This document shows, piece after piece, positions 50,401 through 58,773 of a stretch of DNA of 64,000 nt. Numbering within the stretch: position 1 is the first letter of the stretch; each line of letters begins with the position of its first letter. The DNA lies in the NCBI RefSeq assembly GCF_017302985.1, contig NZ_JAFIMU010000007.1:1116001-1180000 (forward strand), in the 5' to 3' direction. The DNA is from Corallococcus macrosporus. Lineage in GTDB: Bacteria > Myxococcota > Myxococcia > Myxococcales > Myxococcaceae. The position numbers were made by a program, and so were the translations under genes. The notes under the pieces were generated by a model. That model saw only the letters and a program-made list of their open reading frames with translations. It searched no databases and was not told the origin of the DNA.

Positions 50401-51837
50401 TGCGGAACCCCGGCCGCGCCGGCCAAGCGCGCGTACGGCACGGGCGAGGAGGTCTTCGCCTACATGCCCAACAAGATGCTGGGCCAGTACCGCAACCAGT
50501 ACGTGCGCTTCCGCAACTCGGGCACGCTCGTGCGTCCGCAGATGGACGCGTCGCCCAGCATCGCCAACGTGGACCTGGGTGACCGCAACGACTGGGGCTC
50601 CTCCATCAAGTACGACTGGAAGCCCTCGGCCACGAAGGAGAAGCAGCAGGGCGCCAAGACGGTGCTCGTGTCCGCCACGGGCAAGAGCAACCCGGTCGTC
50701 TTCGCGCTCGACATCACGGATCCGACGAAGTCCTGGTACCCGCTGCCCTTGTGGGAGTTCAGCCTCGCGGACGTGGACGTGGCGAGCGCCTTCTCGGAGG
50801 CGCAGTCGAAGGACAGCACGGTGCTGCTGCCGGACAACAGCGGCTCCCGGCACGCGCCCTCCATCGCTCGCATCTCCTGGGGCTCCGCGGCGGACCAGGA
50901 CCGGCGCTGGGCGGCCGTGGTGGGCACCGACTACGAGCCGGGCACCCTGCGCGCGGGCGCGGTGTTCATCATCGACATGAAGACGGGCAAGCCCCTCAAG
51001 TACGGCTCCAGCGACTACGCGGGTGTCATCACCTTCGAACAAGGCTCGGGCATCGCGGCGGAGACGGCGATGCTGGACCTGGACAAGGACGGCTCCTACG
51101 ACGTCATGTACGTGCCCACCACGGCGGGCAGCGTCTGGCGCGTCAACCTCAAGAGCGTCGACACGGGCCGCAAGCTGGGCAGCCAGGTGAAGAAGTGCAT
51201 GATCGCCCATGCGTCCTCGGGGTTGAAGAACTACCCGGGCGCCAGCCAGACGGACCTGGAGCTGCAGCAGCTCTACTCCAACATGGCGGTGCAGCAGATC
51301 AGCACGGACGCCGGCCCGGCGGTGCGCTTCTACTTCGGCACGAGCGACAGCCCGGACAAGTACACGGACGGCTACAAGGAGCCGAACCCCAAGAGCCCCA
51401 CGTACCAGTACCATCTGCTCGCCTACGAAGACCCGGACCCCAACGGCACCAAGCCGTGCGCGGAGCTCAAGCCCCTGTGGGTGGAGAAGATGGACCCGGG
51501 CCAGAAGCTGTGGGGCGGCGTGGCCATCAGCGCCAAGCAGGTCTTCGCCGCGACGGCGGTGGGCCAGGCCGCGGACATCTGCAACCTGGACGCGACCGCC
51601 AAGGGCAAGTCCTACACCGCGGAGAAGGATACGGGCACGCTGAGCAGGTCGGACCTGACGGGCCACGCCATCTCTCCGCCGGTGGTCCACGACGAGCACC
51701 TCTTCGTGCTCACGGCGACAGGCAAGATGACGGTCCAGGGCAGCAACAAGTGGAACAACGAGAGCGGCGCGAGCGGCGTTCCCCGCTCGCAGATCATGCT
51801 GTGGGAACCGCTGCCTGACGGGAGACTGCCGCAATGA
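47458..51837 (+). CDS. pilY1: PilY1 pilus tip adhesin/priming protein
   Basis: This 1459-residue secreted protein sits at the pilus tip and, with minor pilins, primes pilus assembly. It has a Sec signal (FQRTLTALVLTVATPSLTNA). The N-terminal part is variable: an EF-hand-like loop DKNNNGILDLHE (121-132), and a DUF4114-like segment with GFEDLNGGGDRDFNDIVFMI (about 504-523). No VWA domain is obvious. The C-terminal PilY1 beta-propeller runs from about 940 (RAYVGTMTGVLHGFDTGDF) to about 1420, with the calcium loop DLDKDGSYD (1207-1215) in the place conserved in PilY1 proteins. AGGGGA lies nine bases before the ATG. It overlaps pilV by ATGA. Confidence 0.95.
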   Translation: MRTLFQRTLTALVLTVATPSLTNAQQLCQDDLANDKQGDFKLGPDGLTVANNTILLRQDGRLQLNTNLKKLDSENITFPFDQTVTIDYVYESAGASHSLGYMYMDDVKARGYADASGNLVDKNNNGILDLHEAIYNLTPDDDTVLPIKYVGASPRCSPRKTFTSGGKTYVYPELAMTADCKGQFDKDLETTDARPGRITGQYNFNTDWVGTPMPVTGNDNDPVDLGDDDASDRGLFPHIPNLLEPSSPANGNKGIGRMVFLLVDDDDGESVFRKLGPVADSSDTNDGVPDYNVSEYDFRGIKLPKPDPKDPDYADWDKINTKDRRVNLGLVEGGKEIVFFAVVYYDYRHNLDNDTVAPCLKRKPYANDAVEDGRCLLHLRTSVSVFFSKATWNLDQNFLAPADNKVAERNIGCDYSDQCTSSASSKACKIVNTNDKACGWLDQGTIQRLNTPAYNNLAMPKERVTVMRPGTEVGNLKPAVDRMNYMPHVIVGAPTTDPFRWILGFEDLNGGGDRDFNDIVFMINKENGGGAKSTTITSDVMGDTGDKLGPDFTITKVRFRRQDDVAPYATPARPPTNIPTGIRTKVPGCTQTPCYTPPACTKAPCWTEEAAGACTSSGVKPTITYSIAVDCRVLDGNGKYQPNSSPTWVPVPFNNTGEYPDQEVEIDILALGLTGSQLCWKVDISSPNELCRPIIDDVDIGYQAVRSGSYSRSSPSTLGNVAVWGVNETPGQAWGVNWSNEGTLPAAGIRAYDGAKDFGIRGRLYLQSLYNPESPEVTNVADPKLRWEAGRVMALSLAGSDPLTRKLYTMNDGGVRKEVKDVLEVGSTLLPATLCNTYSEIDGRYLYDLNHDSTCSVLPLPSPAPYSDRQFLVDWLYGYENVNATGSNNKYRPWPFGGINLSTVAVAVPPYQDNWYQNAKPAERDLYRKNFMTPLEKRSTRAYVGTMTGVLHGFDTGDFRNGLRDGCVNKDQYRGYFVPEGCGTPAAPAKRAYGTGEEVFAYMPNKMLGQYRNQYVRFRNSGTLVRPQMDASPSIANVDLGDRNDWGSSIKYDWKPSATKEKQQGAKTVLVSATGKSNPVVFALDITDPTKSWYPLPLWEFSLADVDVASAFSEAQSKDSTVLLPDNSGSRHAPSIARISWGSAADQDRRWAAVVGTDYEPGTLRAGAVFIIDMKTGKPLKYGSSDYAGVITFEQGSGIAAETAMLDLDKDGSYDVMYVPTTAGSVWRVNLKSVDTGRKLGSQVKKCMIAHASSGLKNYPGASQTDLELQQLYSNMAVQQISTDAGPAVRFYFGTSDSPDKYTDGYKEPNPKSPTYQYHLLAYEDPDPNGTKPCAELKPLWVEKMDPGQKLWGGVAISAKQVFAATAVGQAADICNLDATAKGKSYTAEKDTGTLSRSDLTGHAISPPVVHDEHLFVLTATGKMTVQGSNKWNNESGASGVPRSQIMLWEPLPDGRLPQ

Positions 51838-52337
51838 AGCGCGCTTCACGGGGTGTCACCCTGCTGGAAGTCATGGCCACCATGGCCGTCATGCTGCTGG
51901 GTGTCGCGGCGGCGATGACCGTGGTGAGCCAGACGACCCGCTCCAACCGCCGCACCCTGACCGCCAACCAGGCGCAGATCATCGCGGAGCAGACCCTGGA
52001 GAGATTCCTCCAGGTGGGTTGCCAGGGCCGCGTGAACTGCGACGTGCCGGATGAGACCTTCGACGTCTACCAGACGTCGGAGGGGTTCCTGCGTGACACG
52101 GCCCCCGTGGATCCGACGGTCGTCGCGCGCAAGTACACGGTGACCGTGGACGTGGACAACTCCAAGATCCCCGGCAGCATCGAGGGAGGCAAGGTGGGCG
52201 AGCCGGCCCTCACCCGCGCCCTCGTGGGCGCGACGACCGGAACGCTGGTGAATGTGCGCGTGTCGGTGAGCTGGGACGAGCCGGGCATCCGCGCGGGCCG
52301 TCAGATGGTGGTCCTCCAGAGTCGAATGGCGCCATGA
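51834..52337 (+). CDS. pilV: Minor pilin PilV
   Basis: The 167-residue prepilin has a short leader MKRASRG and the processed start VTLLEVMATMAVMLLGVAAA, with Glu at +5. The helix continues as NRRTLTANQAQIIAEQTLER. The globular part has a Cys pair (VGCQGRVNC). It is a core minor pilin (PilV/GspI type) of the tip complex. It overlaps both pilY1 and pilW by four bases (ATGA), consistent with tightly coupled translation. Confidence 0.88.
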   Translation: MKRASRGVTLLEVMATMAVMLLGVAAAMTVVSQTTRSNRRTLTANQAQIIAEQTLERFLQVGCQGRVNCDVPDETFDVYQTSEGFLRDTAPVDPTVVARKYTVTVDVDNSKIPGSIEGGKVGEPALTRALVGATTGTLVNVRVSVSWDEPGIRAGRQMVVLQSRMAP

Positions 52338-53560
52338 AACCCTCCTCTCTCCACGACCGGGGCTTCACGCTCCTTGAAGTGATGATCGCCAGTGCCATTG
52401 GCGTCATCGTGCTCACCACGGGGCTGGTGGTGGGCACGCAGATGCAGAAGCGCGCCCTGTTCGAGGAACAGACGATGACCGCCCAGGTCACCGGCCGGGC
52501 CGTGAAGGAGATGCTCACGCTGGACGTGTCCCGCGCGGGCATGGGCATGGGCAACACGCCCATCTCCTTCTCGGACACCGATGAGCGCTCGGCCATCACG
52601 GTCTGGCACCAGCCGGACCTGAAGACGGGCGCCGGGACCACGCTGGGCGCGGACCCGGGGGGCTACGAGCCCCCGCCCGCCGGTTTCCCGGTGTCGGATG
52701 CGCTCCAGCTCTACTGGGGGGACACGAACGGGATGATCACGCTGTCGGCCTGCCAGGGGAAGGACACCGTCCGGGACACCACGCCCTCGATCTTCTGCGC
52801 GCGGCCGCAGGCCTCCACCGCCATGGTCACCCCCACGGGCCCGGCCCTCGCGGTGCTGGTGAGCGGTGGAAACAAGATGGCCTGCCCCGTCAGCATCACC
52901 GCCGTGACGCCCGGAGCGGCCGGCACGCTTTCGTCCTTCACCATCAACACGGCGCTCCCCCAGTCCTCCATCTGCTCCACGACGCCGGGGCACTGGCAGA
53001 AGAGCGGGGGGGACATCGAGAACTGGGTGGCGCTGCGGCTGAGCGGCGCGGCCTACCGGGTGAACTGGAAGGGCGGCATCCCGACGCTGGAGTACCGGGC
53101 CCCGGGCACGACGACCTGGTCCGTCCTGAGCCGCGACGTCGAGCAGCTCAGCGTGAGGGAGGGCGTCGTCAACCTGGGCATCAACCAGAACCAGTTGGAC
53201 TGGTACCCGGGCGAAAACCCGCTGTCCCCGAGCACCCCCCATCCGCCCATCTCCGACTGCGACGTGGCGAAGTACAACCTGGGAATCTGCAAGACGGACG
53301 ACAAGTCGTCGTCAGGGAACACCCTGGCTGCCCCGACGACGACGCAAGAGGTCATCAAGCGCCTGCGTCAGCGGGTGCGGGAGCTGGAGGTGACGCTGGT
53401 CATCCGCACGCGGCGCATCAACCGGGACGCGAACATGACCGGCACGGATGAAGAAGGCCTGGCGAAGGATGGCTACACGCGCCGTCGCTACACGTTCCGC
53501 GTCGCGGCACGCAACATGACGGTGGGCCTGACGCGGCCGCCGGCCTCGGGGACTCCATGA
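52334..53560 (+). CDS. pilW: Minor pilin PilW
   Basis: The 408-residue prepilin has leader MKPSSLHDRG and mature start FTLLEVMIASAIGVIVLTTG with Glu at +5. Its length and the EQTMTAQVTGRAVKEMLTLD helix followed by RAGMGMGN are typical of PilW. The large globular part ends with QRVRELEVTLVIRTRRINRD and a YTRRRYTFRVAARNMTVGL strand, the common PilW end. It overlaps pilV and fimU by ATGA. Confidence 0.9.
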   Translation: MKPSSLHDRGFTLLEVMIASAIGVIVLTTGLVVGTQMQKRALFEEQTMTAQVTGRAVKEMLTLDVSRAGMGMGNTPISFSDTDERSAITVWHQPDLKTGAGTTLGADPGGYEPPPAGFPVSDALQLYWGDTNGMITLSACQGKDTVRDTTPSIFCARPQASTAMVTPTGPALAVLVSGGNKMACPVSITAVTPGAAGTLSSFTINTALPQSSICSTTPGHWQKSGGDIENWVALRLSGAAYRVNWKGGIPTLEYRAPGTTTWSVLSRDVEQLSVREGVVNLGINQNQLDWYPGENPLSPSTPHPPISDCDVAKYNLGICKTDDKSSSGNTLAAPTTTQEVIKRLRQRVRELEVTLVIRTRRINRDANMTGTDEEGLAKDGYTRRRYTFRVAARNMTVGLTRPPASGTP

Positions 53561-54255
53561 AGCAGACGCGTGGCATGACGTTGTTGGAGATGATGACCGC
53601 CGTGGCGGTGGTGGCCATCTTCGTGGGCCTGGCGGTGGCGGGCGTCCAGACCCGCATCGGTGGGCAACGGGAGAGCACGGCCACGCGCGAGCTGTGGTCG
53701 TCCGCGCTGCGGGCACGCCAGCTGGCCATCAGCACGGGCCAGCCGGTGCGCATCGTGGTGAAGCCCAACGTCCTCCAGCCGGATGGCCGAAAGTACACCG
53801 TGGCCCGCTGGGAGCAGATGAAGTGCGGTGACGACGTCAGCACGCCAGACCCGTGGGGCGTGGACAAGTGTCCCATCACCGCCTGCGTGAACACGACCTG
53901 CCGCGATACGCCCGCGTGCTGCAGCCAGACGGGACCGGACATCGTCATCCCGGCCACGATGGACGCCTCGAAGATCAACAACCTGTGCTTCCTGCCGGGC
54001 ACGGGCCGGCCGGTGCTCCAGCAGGACTGCATGAAGGGGCTGCTCGGCCAGCCCGGCAAGATCGCCGAGATGGCCCCGAAGGACGAGTCCATCCAGTTCC
54101 TCTTCACGTCCAAACGGGCCAAGAGCGTGCTGATGGTGGAGCCGCTGACGGGCCTGTCCAGCGTGATGGACTGCGACTCGCTGGCCGCCACCACCAGCGA
54201 CGCCACCCGGAAGGACGCGCGCCTGGCCGCGGCGTGCGCGGTGGCGCCGCCCTGA
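53557..54255 (+). CDS. fimU: Minor pilin FimU (GspH type)
   Basis: The 232-residue prepilin has leader MKQTRG and mature start MTLLEMMTAVAVVAIFVGLA, with Glu at +5. RESTATRELWSSALRARQLA is the usual helix of GspH/FimU proteins. The globular part has at least nine Cys, several in the CPITACVNTTCRDTPACC region, suggesting disulfide stabilisation. It is the last gene of the operon; a strong hairpin follows 13 bases after its stop. Confidence 0.88.
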   Translation: MKQTRGMTLLEMMTAVAVVAIFVGLAVAGVQTRIGGQRESTATRELWSSALRARQLAISTGQPVRIVVKPNVLQPDGRKYTVARWEQMKCGDDVSTPDPWGVDKCPITACVNTTCRDTPACCSQTGPDIVIPATMDASKINNLCFLPGTGRPVLQQDCMKGLLGQPGKIAEMAPKDESIQFLFTSKRAKSVLMVEPLTGLSSVMDCDSLAATTSDATRKDARLAAACAVAPP

Positions 54256-54267
54256 GGATGTGACCTG

Positions 54268-54304
54268 CGCGCGCCCGGGGACCTTCCTGTGTCCCGGGCG
54301 CGCG
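54268..54304 (+). terminator. 12-bp hairpin terminator after fimU
   Basis: CGCGCGCCCGGG and CCCGGGCGCGCG form a perfect 12-bp stem with a 13-base loop, starting 13 bases after the fimU stop. No T-tract follows. It is the likely end of the minor pilin operon. Confidence 0.7.
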
Positions 54305-54369
54305 TGAGCCTCCCCGCCCGGCGGCCGTCCGGTGCGTTCCCTGGACACGACAGGTGCCCGTATCCAGCG

Positions 54370-54398
54370 TTGATTTGGGACAGGGCGCACCCTAATTA
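54370..54398 (+). promoter_or_regulatory. Possible sigma-70-type promoter of mfd
   Basis: TTGATT (54370-54375), 17 bases, then TAATTA (54393-54398). The -35 box matches at four of six positions and the spacing is ideal; the -10 match is poor, but the patch is A/T-rich for this DNA. A start would fall near 54405. Confidence 0.35.
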
Positions 54399-54400
54399 GC

Positions 54401-54423
54401 CGAGGGCCCCACACGGGCCCTCG
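54401..54423 (+). promoter_or_regulatory. 9-bp hairpin touching the mfd start codon
   Basis: CGAGGGCCC and GGGCCCTCG form a perfect 9-bp stem with loop CACAC, ending one base before the mfd ATG at 54425. The only ribosome-binding-like GAGGG is inside the first arm. It may reduce translation or end upstream transcripts. Confidence 0.55.
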
Positions 54424-54424
54424 A

Positions 54425-57400
54425 ATGGATACCTCTCTTCCTCCGAAGTCCGACGGCACGTCCTGGCCCGGCGGCCCCCCTCCTCCCTCGGGTGATGCCT
54501 TCGCCCGGCTGCTGGCCTCCCTGCGCGCGGGGCACCGTGCGCGGACGCAGGGGGTGAAGGGCGCGGCGCGCGGGCACCTGCTCGCCCGCCTGCACCGCGA
54601 GCTGCGCGCGCCCCTGGTGTGCGTGGCCGCGGATGAGGAGGCGGCGGACGCGCTCGCGCACGACCTGGCCTTCTTCCTGGGCGGCACCGGCAGCCTGCTG
54701 GAGCCCCGCGTGCTGCGCCTGCCCGCGGACGAGGTGCTCCCGTACGACGAGCTGTCGCCGGAGGCGGGCCCCATCACGGAGCGGCTGGGCGCGCTGTTCC
54801 ACCTGGCGCGCGGCACGCCGTTCCCCGCGCTGGTGCTGTCCCTGCGCGCGCTGCACCGCCGCGTGCTGCCGCTGGGGGTGATGGAGGGGCTGGCCCAGCG
54901 CGTGGAGGTGGGCCAGGACTTCGACCGCGACTCGCTGGCGCGGAAGCTGGCGCTGATGGGCTACCAGAACAGCCCGCTGGTGGAGGACAAGGGCACCTTC
55001 AGCGTGCGCGGCGGTCTGCTGGACGTCTTCAGCCCGCTGTACGAGCGGCCGGTGCGCCTGGAGTTCTTCGGGGACACCATCGAGTCCATCCGCGTCTTCG
55101 ACCCGGAGTCGCAGCGCACCGTGGACGCGCTCAAGACCGTGGACCTGGTGCCCGCGCGCGAGCTCTTGCTCACCGACGACACCCGCCCGCGCGCCGAGGC
55201 CGCGGCCCGCGCGGTGGCGGACCGCATCAACCTGCCCACCATCAAGCTGCGCGAGCGGCTGGACGCGCTGCGGGAGGGCCTGCCCGGCTTCGGTCTGGAG
55301 GGGCTGCTGCCCGGCTTCTTCGAGGGCGGCCTGGCCTCCGTGTTCGACTACCTGCGCGCGTGGGCGCCGGAGCCCGTCGTCTACCTGGACGACCCCGTGG
55401 GGCTGGACCGCGCGCTGGAGGAGCTGTGGGCGGAGCTGGCGAAGGGCGTGGAGGAGGCGGACGCGCGCCAGGACCTCACCTACCCGCCGGAGCACCACTT
55501 CCTCACGCGCGAGGGCGTGGCCGCGGGCCTCAAGGCCCTGCGCGTGGTGGAGGGCGGCGGCCTGTCGCTGTCGCAGTCCGAAGCGCCCGTGGCCTTCACC
55601 TTCGGCACGACGCAGGACCTGCGCGAGGCCATCCTCGCGCACCACGGCGAGGAGGGCGCGCTCACCCCGCTGGTGGAGCGGCTGCAGCGCTGGCGTGAGA
55701 CGGGCGTGGCGTGCGCGGTGGCGTGCGGCACCCTGAGCCAGGCGGACCGGCTCAAGCGGCTCCTGCTGGACCGGTCCGTGATGGTGAAGGTGCACACGGA
55801 GCCGCTGCAGGACCCGGCGAAGCTCTACGAGCCGGCCATCTGGGCGCACCTGTTCACCGGCGAGGTGAGCCACGGCTTCACCGACCCCGAGGGCCGGCTG
55901 GCGGTGCTCGCGGATGAAGAGATTTTCGGCGTCCGCTCCCGCCGCCGCGTCAAGCGCAGCAAGAAGCTGGACGCGTTCGCCGCGGGCTTCAAGGACCTGA
56001 AGGAAGGCGACCTCATCGTCCACACCGACTTCGGCATCGGGCGCTACGCGGGCCTGACGAAGATGGAGGTGCAGGGCGTGCCGGGGGACTTCCTCGTCCT
56101 GGAGTACGCGGGGCGGGACAAGATCTACCTGCCGGTGGGCCGCATGCGGCTCATCCAGAAGTTCACCGGCGGCGACCCGGAGAAGGTCCAGCTGGACAAG
56201 CTGGGCACGACGAGCTGGGAGAAGACGAAGAAGCGCGTCAAGGAGCAGCTGCTCAAGATGGCGGCGGAGCTGCTGCAGATGGCCGCCGCGCGCAAGGCGC
56301 ACCCGGGCTACGCGTTCGCGCCGCCGGACCGCTACTTCGCCCAGTTCGAGGCGGACTTCGAGTTCGAGGAGACACCGGACCAGGCGAAGGCCATCGAGGA
56401 CGTGCTCGCGGACATGCAGAAGGCGCAGCCGATGGACCGGCTCGTCTGCGGCGACGTGGGCTATGGCAAGACGGAGGTGGCCATGCGCGCCGCCTTCAAG
56501 GCCACGTTGGATCGCAAGCAGGTGGCGGTGCTGGTGCCCACCACGGTGCTGGCGCAGCAGCACTTCCACTCCTTCAAGAAGCGCTTCAAGGACTACCCCG
56601 TCACGGTGGAGGTGATTTCCGGCATCCGCAAGCCGCCGGAGATCCGCGACATCCTCCGCCGCGCCAAGGAGGGCAAGGTCGACATCGTCATCGGCACGCA
56701 CAAGCTGCTGGCTGGCGACGTGTCCTTCAAGGACCTGGGACTGCTGGTGGTGGACGAGGAGCAGCGCTTCGGCGTGAAGCAGAAGGAGGCGCTCAAGCGG
56801 TTGCGCACGCAGGTGGACGTGCTGACGCTGACGGCGACGCCCATCCCGCGCACGCTGCACATGAGCATGTCCGGCGTGCGCGACATGAGCATCATCGCCA
56901 CGCCGCCGCAGGACCGCCGCGCCATCCGCACCTTCGTGATGAAGTACGACGAGGCCGCCATCAAGGAAGCCGTCGAGCGGGAAATCGCCCGCGGCGGCCA
57001 GGTCTTCTTCGTGCACAACCGCGTGGAGTCCCTGCCCTCCATGGAGCAGGAGCTGAAGAAGCTCCTGCCCAACGTCTCCATCGGCGTGGCGCACGGCCAG
57101 ATGGCGGAGGGGCAGCTGGAGAAGGTGATGCTCCAGTTCACGGAGCACAAGTTCCAGGTGCTCTTGTGCACGAGCATCATCGAGAGCGGCATCGACATCT
57201 CCAGCGCCAACACGATGATCGTCAACCGCGCGGACCAGTTCGGTCTGGCGCAGCTCTACCAACTGCGTGGGCGCGTGGGCCGCAGCAAGGAGCGCGCGTA
57301 CGCGTACCTGCTGGTGCCCACCCGCCGCCCGGTGACGAAGGACGCGCAGCGGCGCCTGGAGGTGCTCCAGAACTTCACGGAGCTGGGCGCGGGCTTCTCC

Positions 57401-58009
57401 ATCGCCAGCCACGACCTGGAGATCCGCGGCGCGGGCAACCTGCTGGGCGAGAAACAGTCCGGCGCCATCGCGGAGATTGGCTTCGACCTGTACGCGCAAC
57501 TGATGGAGGAGGCCGTCGCGGAGCTCCAGGGCATGCCGCCCAAGGTGCACGTGGAGCCGGACATCAACCTGCCCATGCCGGCGCTCATCCCCGACGACTA
57601 CGTGGCGGACGTGCACCAGCGGCTGGTGTTCTACAAGCGCTTCAGCCAGGCCAGCCACCCGGACGAGGTGACGGACCTGCGCGCGGAGCTGGTGGACCGC
57701 TACGGCGAGGCGCCCGACGAGGTGGACGCCCTCTCCGAGGTCACGCTGCTCAAGATCGACATGCGAGAGCTGCGGCTGCGCGCGCTGGAGGCGGGTCCGG
57801 GCCGGCTGTCGCTGGCGCTGGGCGGCGACGCGCTGCTGGACGGCGCGAAGGTGGCGGGGCTGGTGCAGCGCTCCAAGGGCTTCTACCGGCTGACACCGGA
57901 CATGAAGCTCATCGCGCGCGTGCCTCCGGAGGTGAAGGGGCACGCGCTGCTCGCGGAGGCGCACAAGCTGCTGCGCGACGTGGGCACCTGCGCGCTGCCC
58001 CGGCACTGA
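54425..58009 (+). CDS. mfd: Transcription-repair coupling factor
   Basis: Mfd (1194 residues) removes RNA polymerase stalled at DNA damage and recruits UvrA. The N-terminal UvrB-like module has LPADEVLPYDELSPE, RGGLLDVFSPLYERPVRLEF and FGDTIESIRVFDPESQRT. The RNA polymerase-interacting (CarD-like) domain has DLIVHTDFGIGRYAGL and KIYLPVGRMRLIQKF. The translocase has Walker A GDVGYGKT (676-683), DEEQ box (777-780), TATPIPRTLHMS and QLRGRVGRSKERAYAYLLVP. The C-terminal domain that binds the UvrB-like module ends the protein. Length agrees with the family (about 1150). No ribosome-binding site is accessible before the ATG. Confidence 0.97.
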   Translation: MDTSLPPKSDGTSWPGGPPPPSGDAFARLLASLRAGHRARTQGVKGAARGHLLARLHRELRAPLVCVAADEEAADALAHDLAFFLGGTGSLLEPRVLRLPADEVLPYDELSPEAGPITERLGALFHLARGTPFPALVLSLRALHRRVLPLGVMEGLAQRVEVGQDFDRDSLARKLALMGYQNSPLVEDKGTFSVRGGLLDVFSPLYERPVRLEFFGDTIESIRVFDPESQRTVDALKTVDLVPARELLLTDDTRPRAEAAARAVADRINLPTIKLRERLDALREGLPGFGLEGLLPGFFEGGLASVFDYLRAWAPEPVVYLDDPVGLDRALEELWAELAKGVEEADARQDLTYPPEHHFLTREGVAAGLKALRVVEGGGLSLSQSEAPVAFTFGTTQDLREAILAHHGEEGALTPLVERLQRWRETGVACAVACGTLSQADRLKRLLLDRSVMVKVHTEPLQDPAKLYEPAIWAHLFTGEVSHGFTDPEGRLAVLADEEIFGVRSRRRVKRSKKLDAFAAGFKDLKEGDLIVHTDFGIGRYAGLTKMEVQGVPGDFLVLEYAGRDKIYLPVGRMRLIQKFTGGDPEKVQLDKLGTTSWEKTKKRVKEQLLKMAAELLQMAAARKAHPGYAFAPPDRYFAQFEADFEFEETPDQAKAIEDVLADMQKAQPMDRLVCGDVGYGKTEVAMRAAFKATLDRKQVAVLVPTTVLAQQHFHSFKKRFKDYPVTVEVISGIRKPPEIRDILRRAKEGKVDIVIGTHKLLAGDVSFKDLGLLVVDEEQRFGVKQKEALKRLRTQVDVLTLTATPIPRTLHMSMSGVRDMSIIATPPQDRRAIRTFVMKYDEAAIKEAVEREIARGGQVFFVHNRVESLPSMEQELKKLLPNVSIGVAHGQMAEGQLEKVMLQFTEHKFQVLLCTSIIESGIDISSANTMIVNRADQFGLAQLYQLRGRVGRSKERAYAYLLVPTRRPVTKDAQRRLEVLQNFTELGAGFSIASHDLEIRGAGNLLGEKQSGAIAEIGFDLYAQLMEEAVAELQGMPPKVHVEPDINLPMPALIPDDYVADVHQRLVFYKRFSQASHPDEVTDLRAELVDRYGEAPDEVDALSEVTLLKIDMRELRLRALEAGPGRLSLALGGDALLDGAKVAGLVQRSKGFYRLTPDMKLIARVPPEVKGHALLAEAHKLLRDVGTCALPRH

Positions 58010-58038
58010 CGCCGGGCTTCAGCTAGGCTTGGGCGCGC

Positions 58039-58761
58039 ATGGCCATTGAGAAGGCGCTGCTCCTCATCGCGGACATCGGCGGCTACACCCGCTTCATGCG
58101 GCAGCACCGCTTCGGCCTCGCGCACGCGCAGGACACGGTGGCGCAGCTGCTGGAGGCCGTCATCGACGCGTCCGGCCGGTTCAAGCTGGCGAAGCTGGAA
58201 GGCGACGCGGCCTTCTTCTACGCCGTGGGCGAGGACACCTCGCCCATTGCGAAGCAGGTCGCGGCCATCCGCCGCGCCTTCCTGGAGCGCCGGGAAGAAC
58301 TCGTCATTGACCGCATGTGCAGGTGCGACGGGTGCACGCAGGTGGGCAACCTGACGCTCAAGTTCGTGGCCCACGCCGGGGAGGTGGCCTTCCAGAAGGT
58401 GAAACACCTCACGGAGCTGGCCGGGGTGGACGTCATCCTCCTGCACCGGATGCTGAAGAACGACGTGCCCATCTCCGAATACGTCCTGATGACGGACGCG
58501 GTGCACCAGCGGTTGGAGCCGGAGCTGCGCCAGCTCAGCCAGGGGCTGGAGCACGACTTCGAGGGCATGGGCCGCACGGCGACGCACTACATCGACCTGG
58601 GCGCGCTGGTGACGAGCGTGCCCGCGCCGCGCCCCAACCTGCTGCGCAAGCTGTGGTGCAAGCTCATGCTGGAGCTGCGGTCGCTGAAGTACGTGCTCGG
58701 CTTCAAGGAGGCGTGCCAGGGCTTCCGCAACGTCGAGGTCATCGACGCGCCAAAGCCCTGA
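58039..58761 (+). CDS. DUF2652 protein, cyclase-fold without obvious catalysis
   Basis: The 240-residue protein resembles class III nucleotide cyclase domains: LLIADIGGYTRFMRQH at the N-terminus has the place of the first metal Asp, and FKLAKLEGDAAFFYA holds the second. This pattern with RCDGCTQVGNLTLKFVAHAG (a CxCxxC-like Cys trio) and the YVLMTDAVHQRL segment is that of DUF2652 proteins. It is not clearly an active cyclase. It lies 29 bases after mfd on the same strand and may be co-transcribed. Confidence 0.83.
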   Translation: MAIEKALLLIADIGGYTRFMRQHRFGLAHAQDTVAQLLEAVIDASGRFKLAKLEGDAAFFYAVGEDTSPIAKQVAAIRRAFLERREELVIDRMCRCDGCTQVGNLTLKFVAHAGEVAFQKVKHLTELAGVDVILLHRMLKNDVPISEYVLMTDAVHQRLEPELRQLSQGLEHDFEGMGRTATHYIDLGALVTSVPAPRPNLLRKLWCKLMLELRSLKYVLGFKEACQGFRNVEVIDAPKP

Positions 58762-58773
58762 GCCGCCGCGCGC

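Noticed and set aside
47359-51849. 1496-residue minus-strand open frame opposite pilY1
   Set aside because: Low-complexity Arg/Val/His-rich translation, no domain; pilY1 on the plus strand accounts for the region.
54392-58006. 1204-residue open frame on the minus strand opposite mfd
   Set aside because: It is an antisense shadow created by codon GC bias. Its translation is rich in His, Arg, Leu and Gln with no motifs, while the plus strand encodes an unmistakable Mfd.
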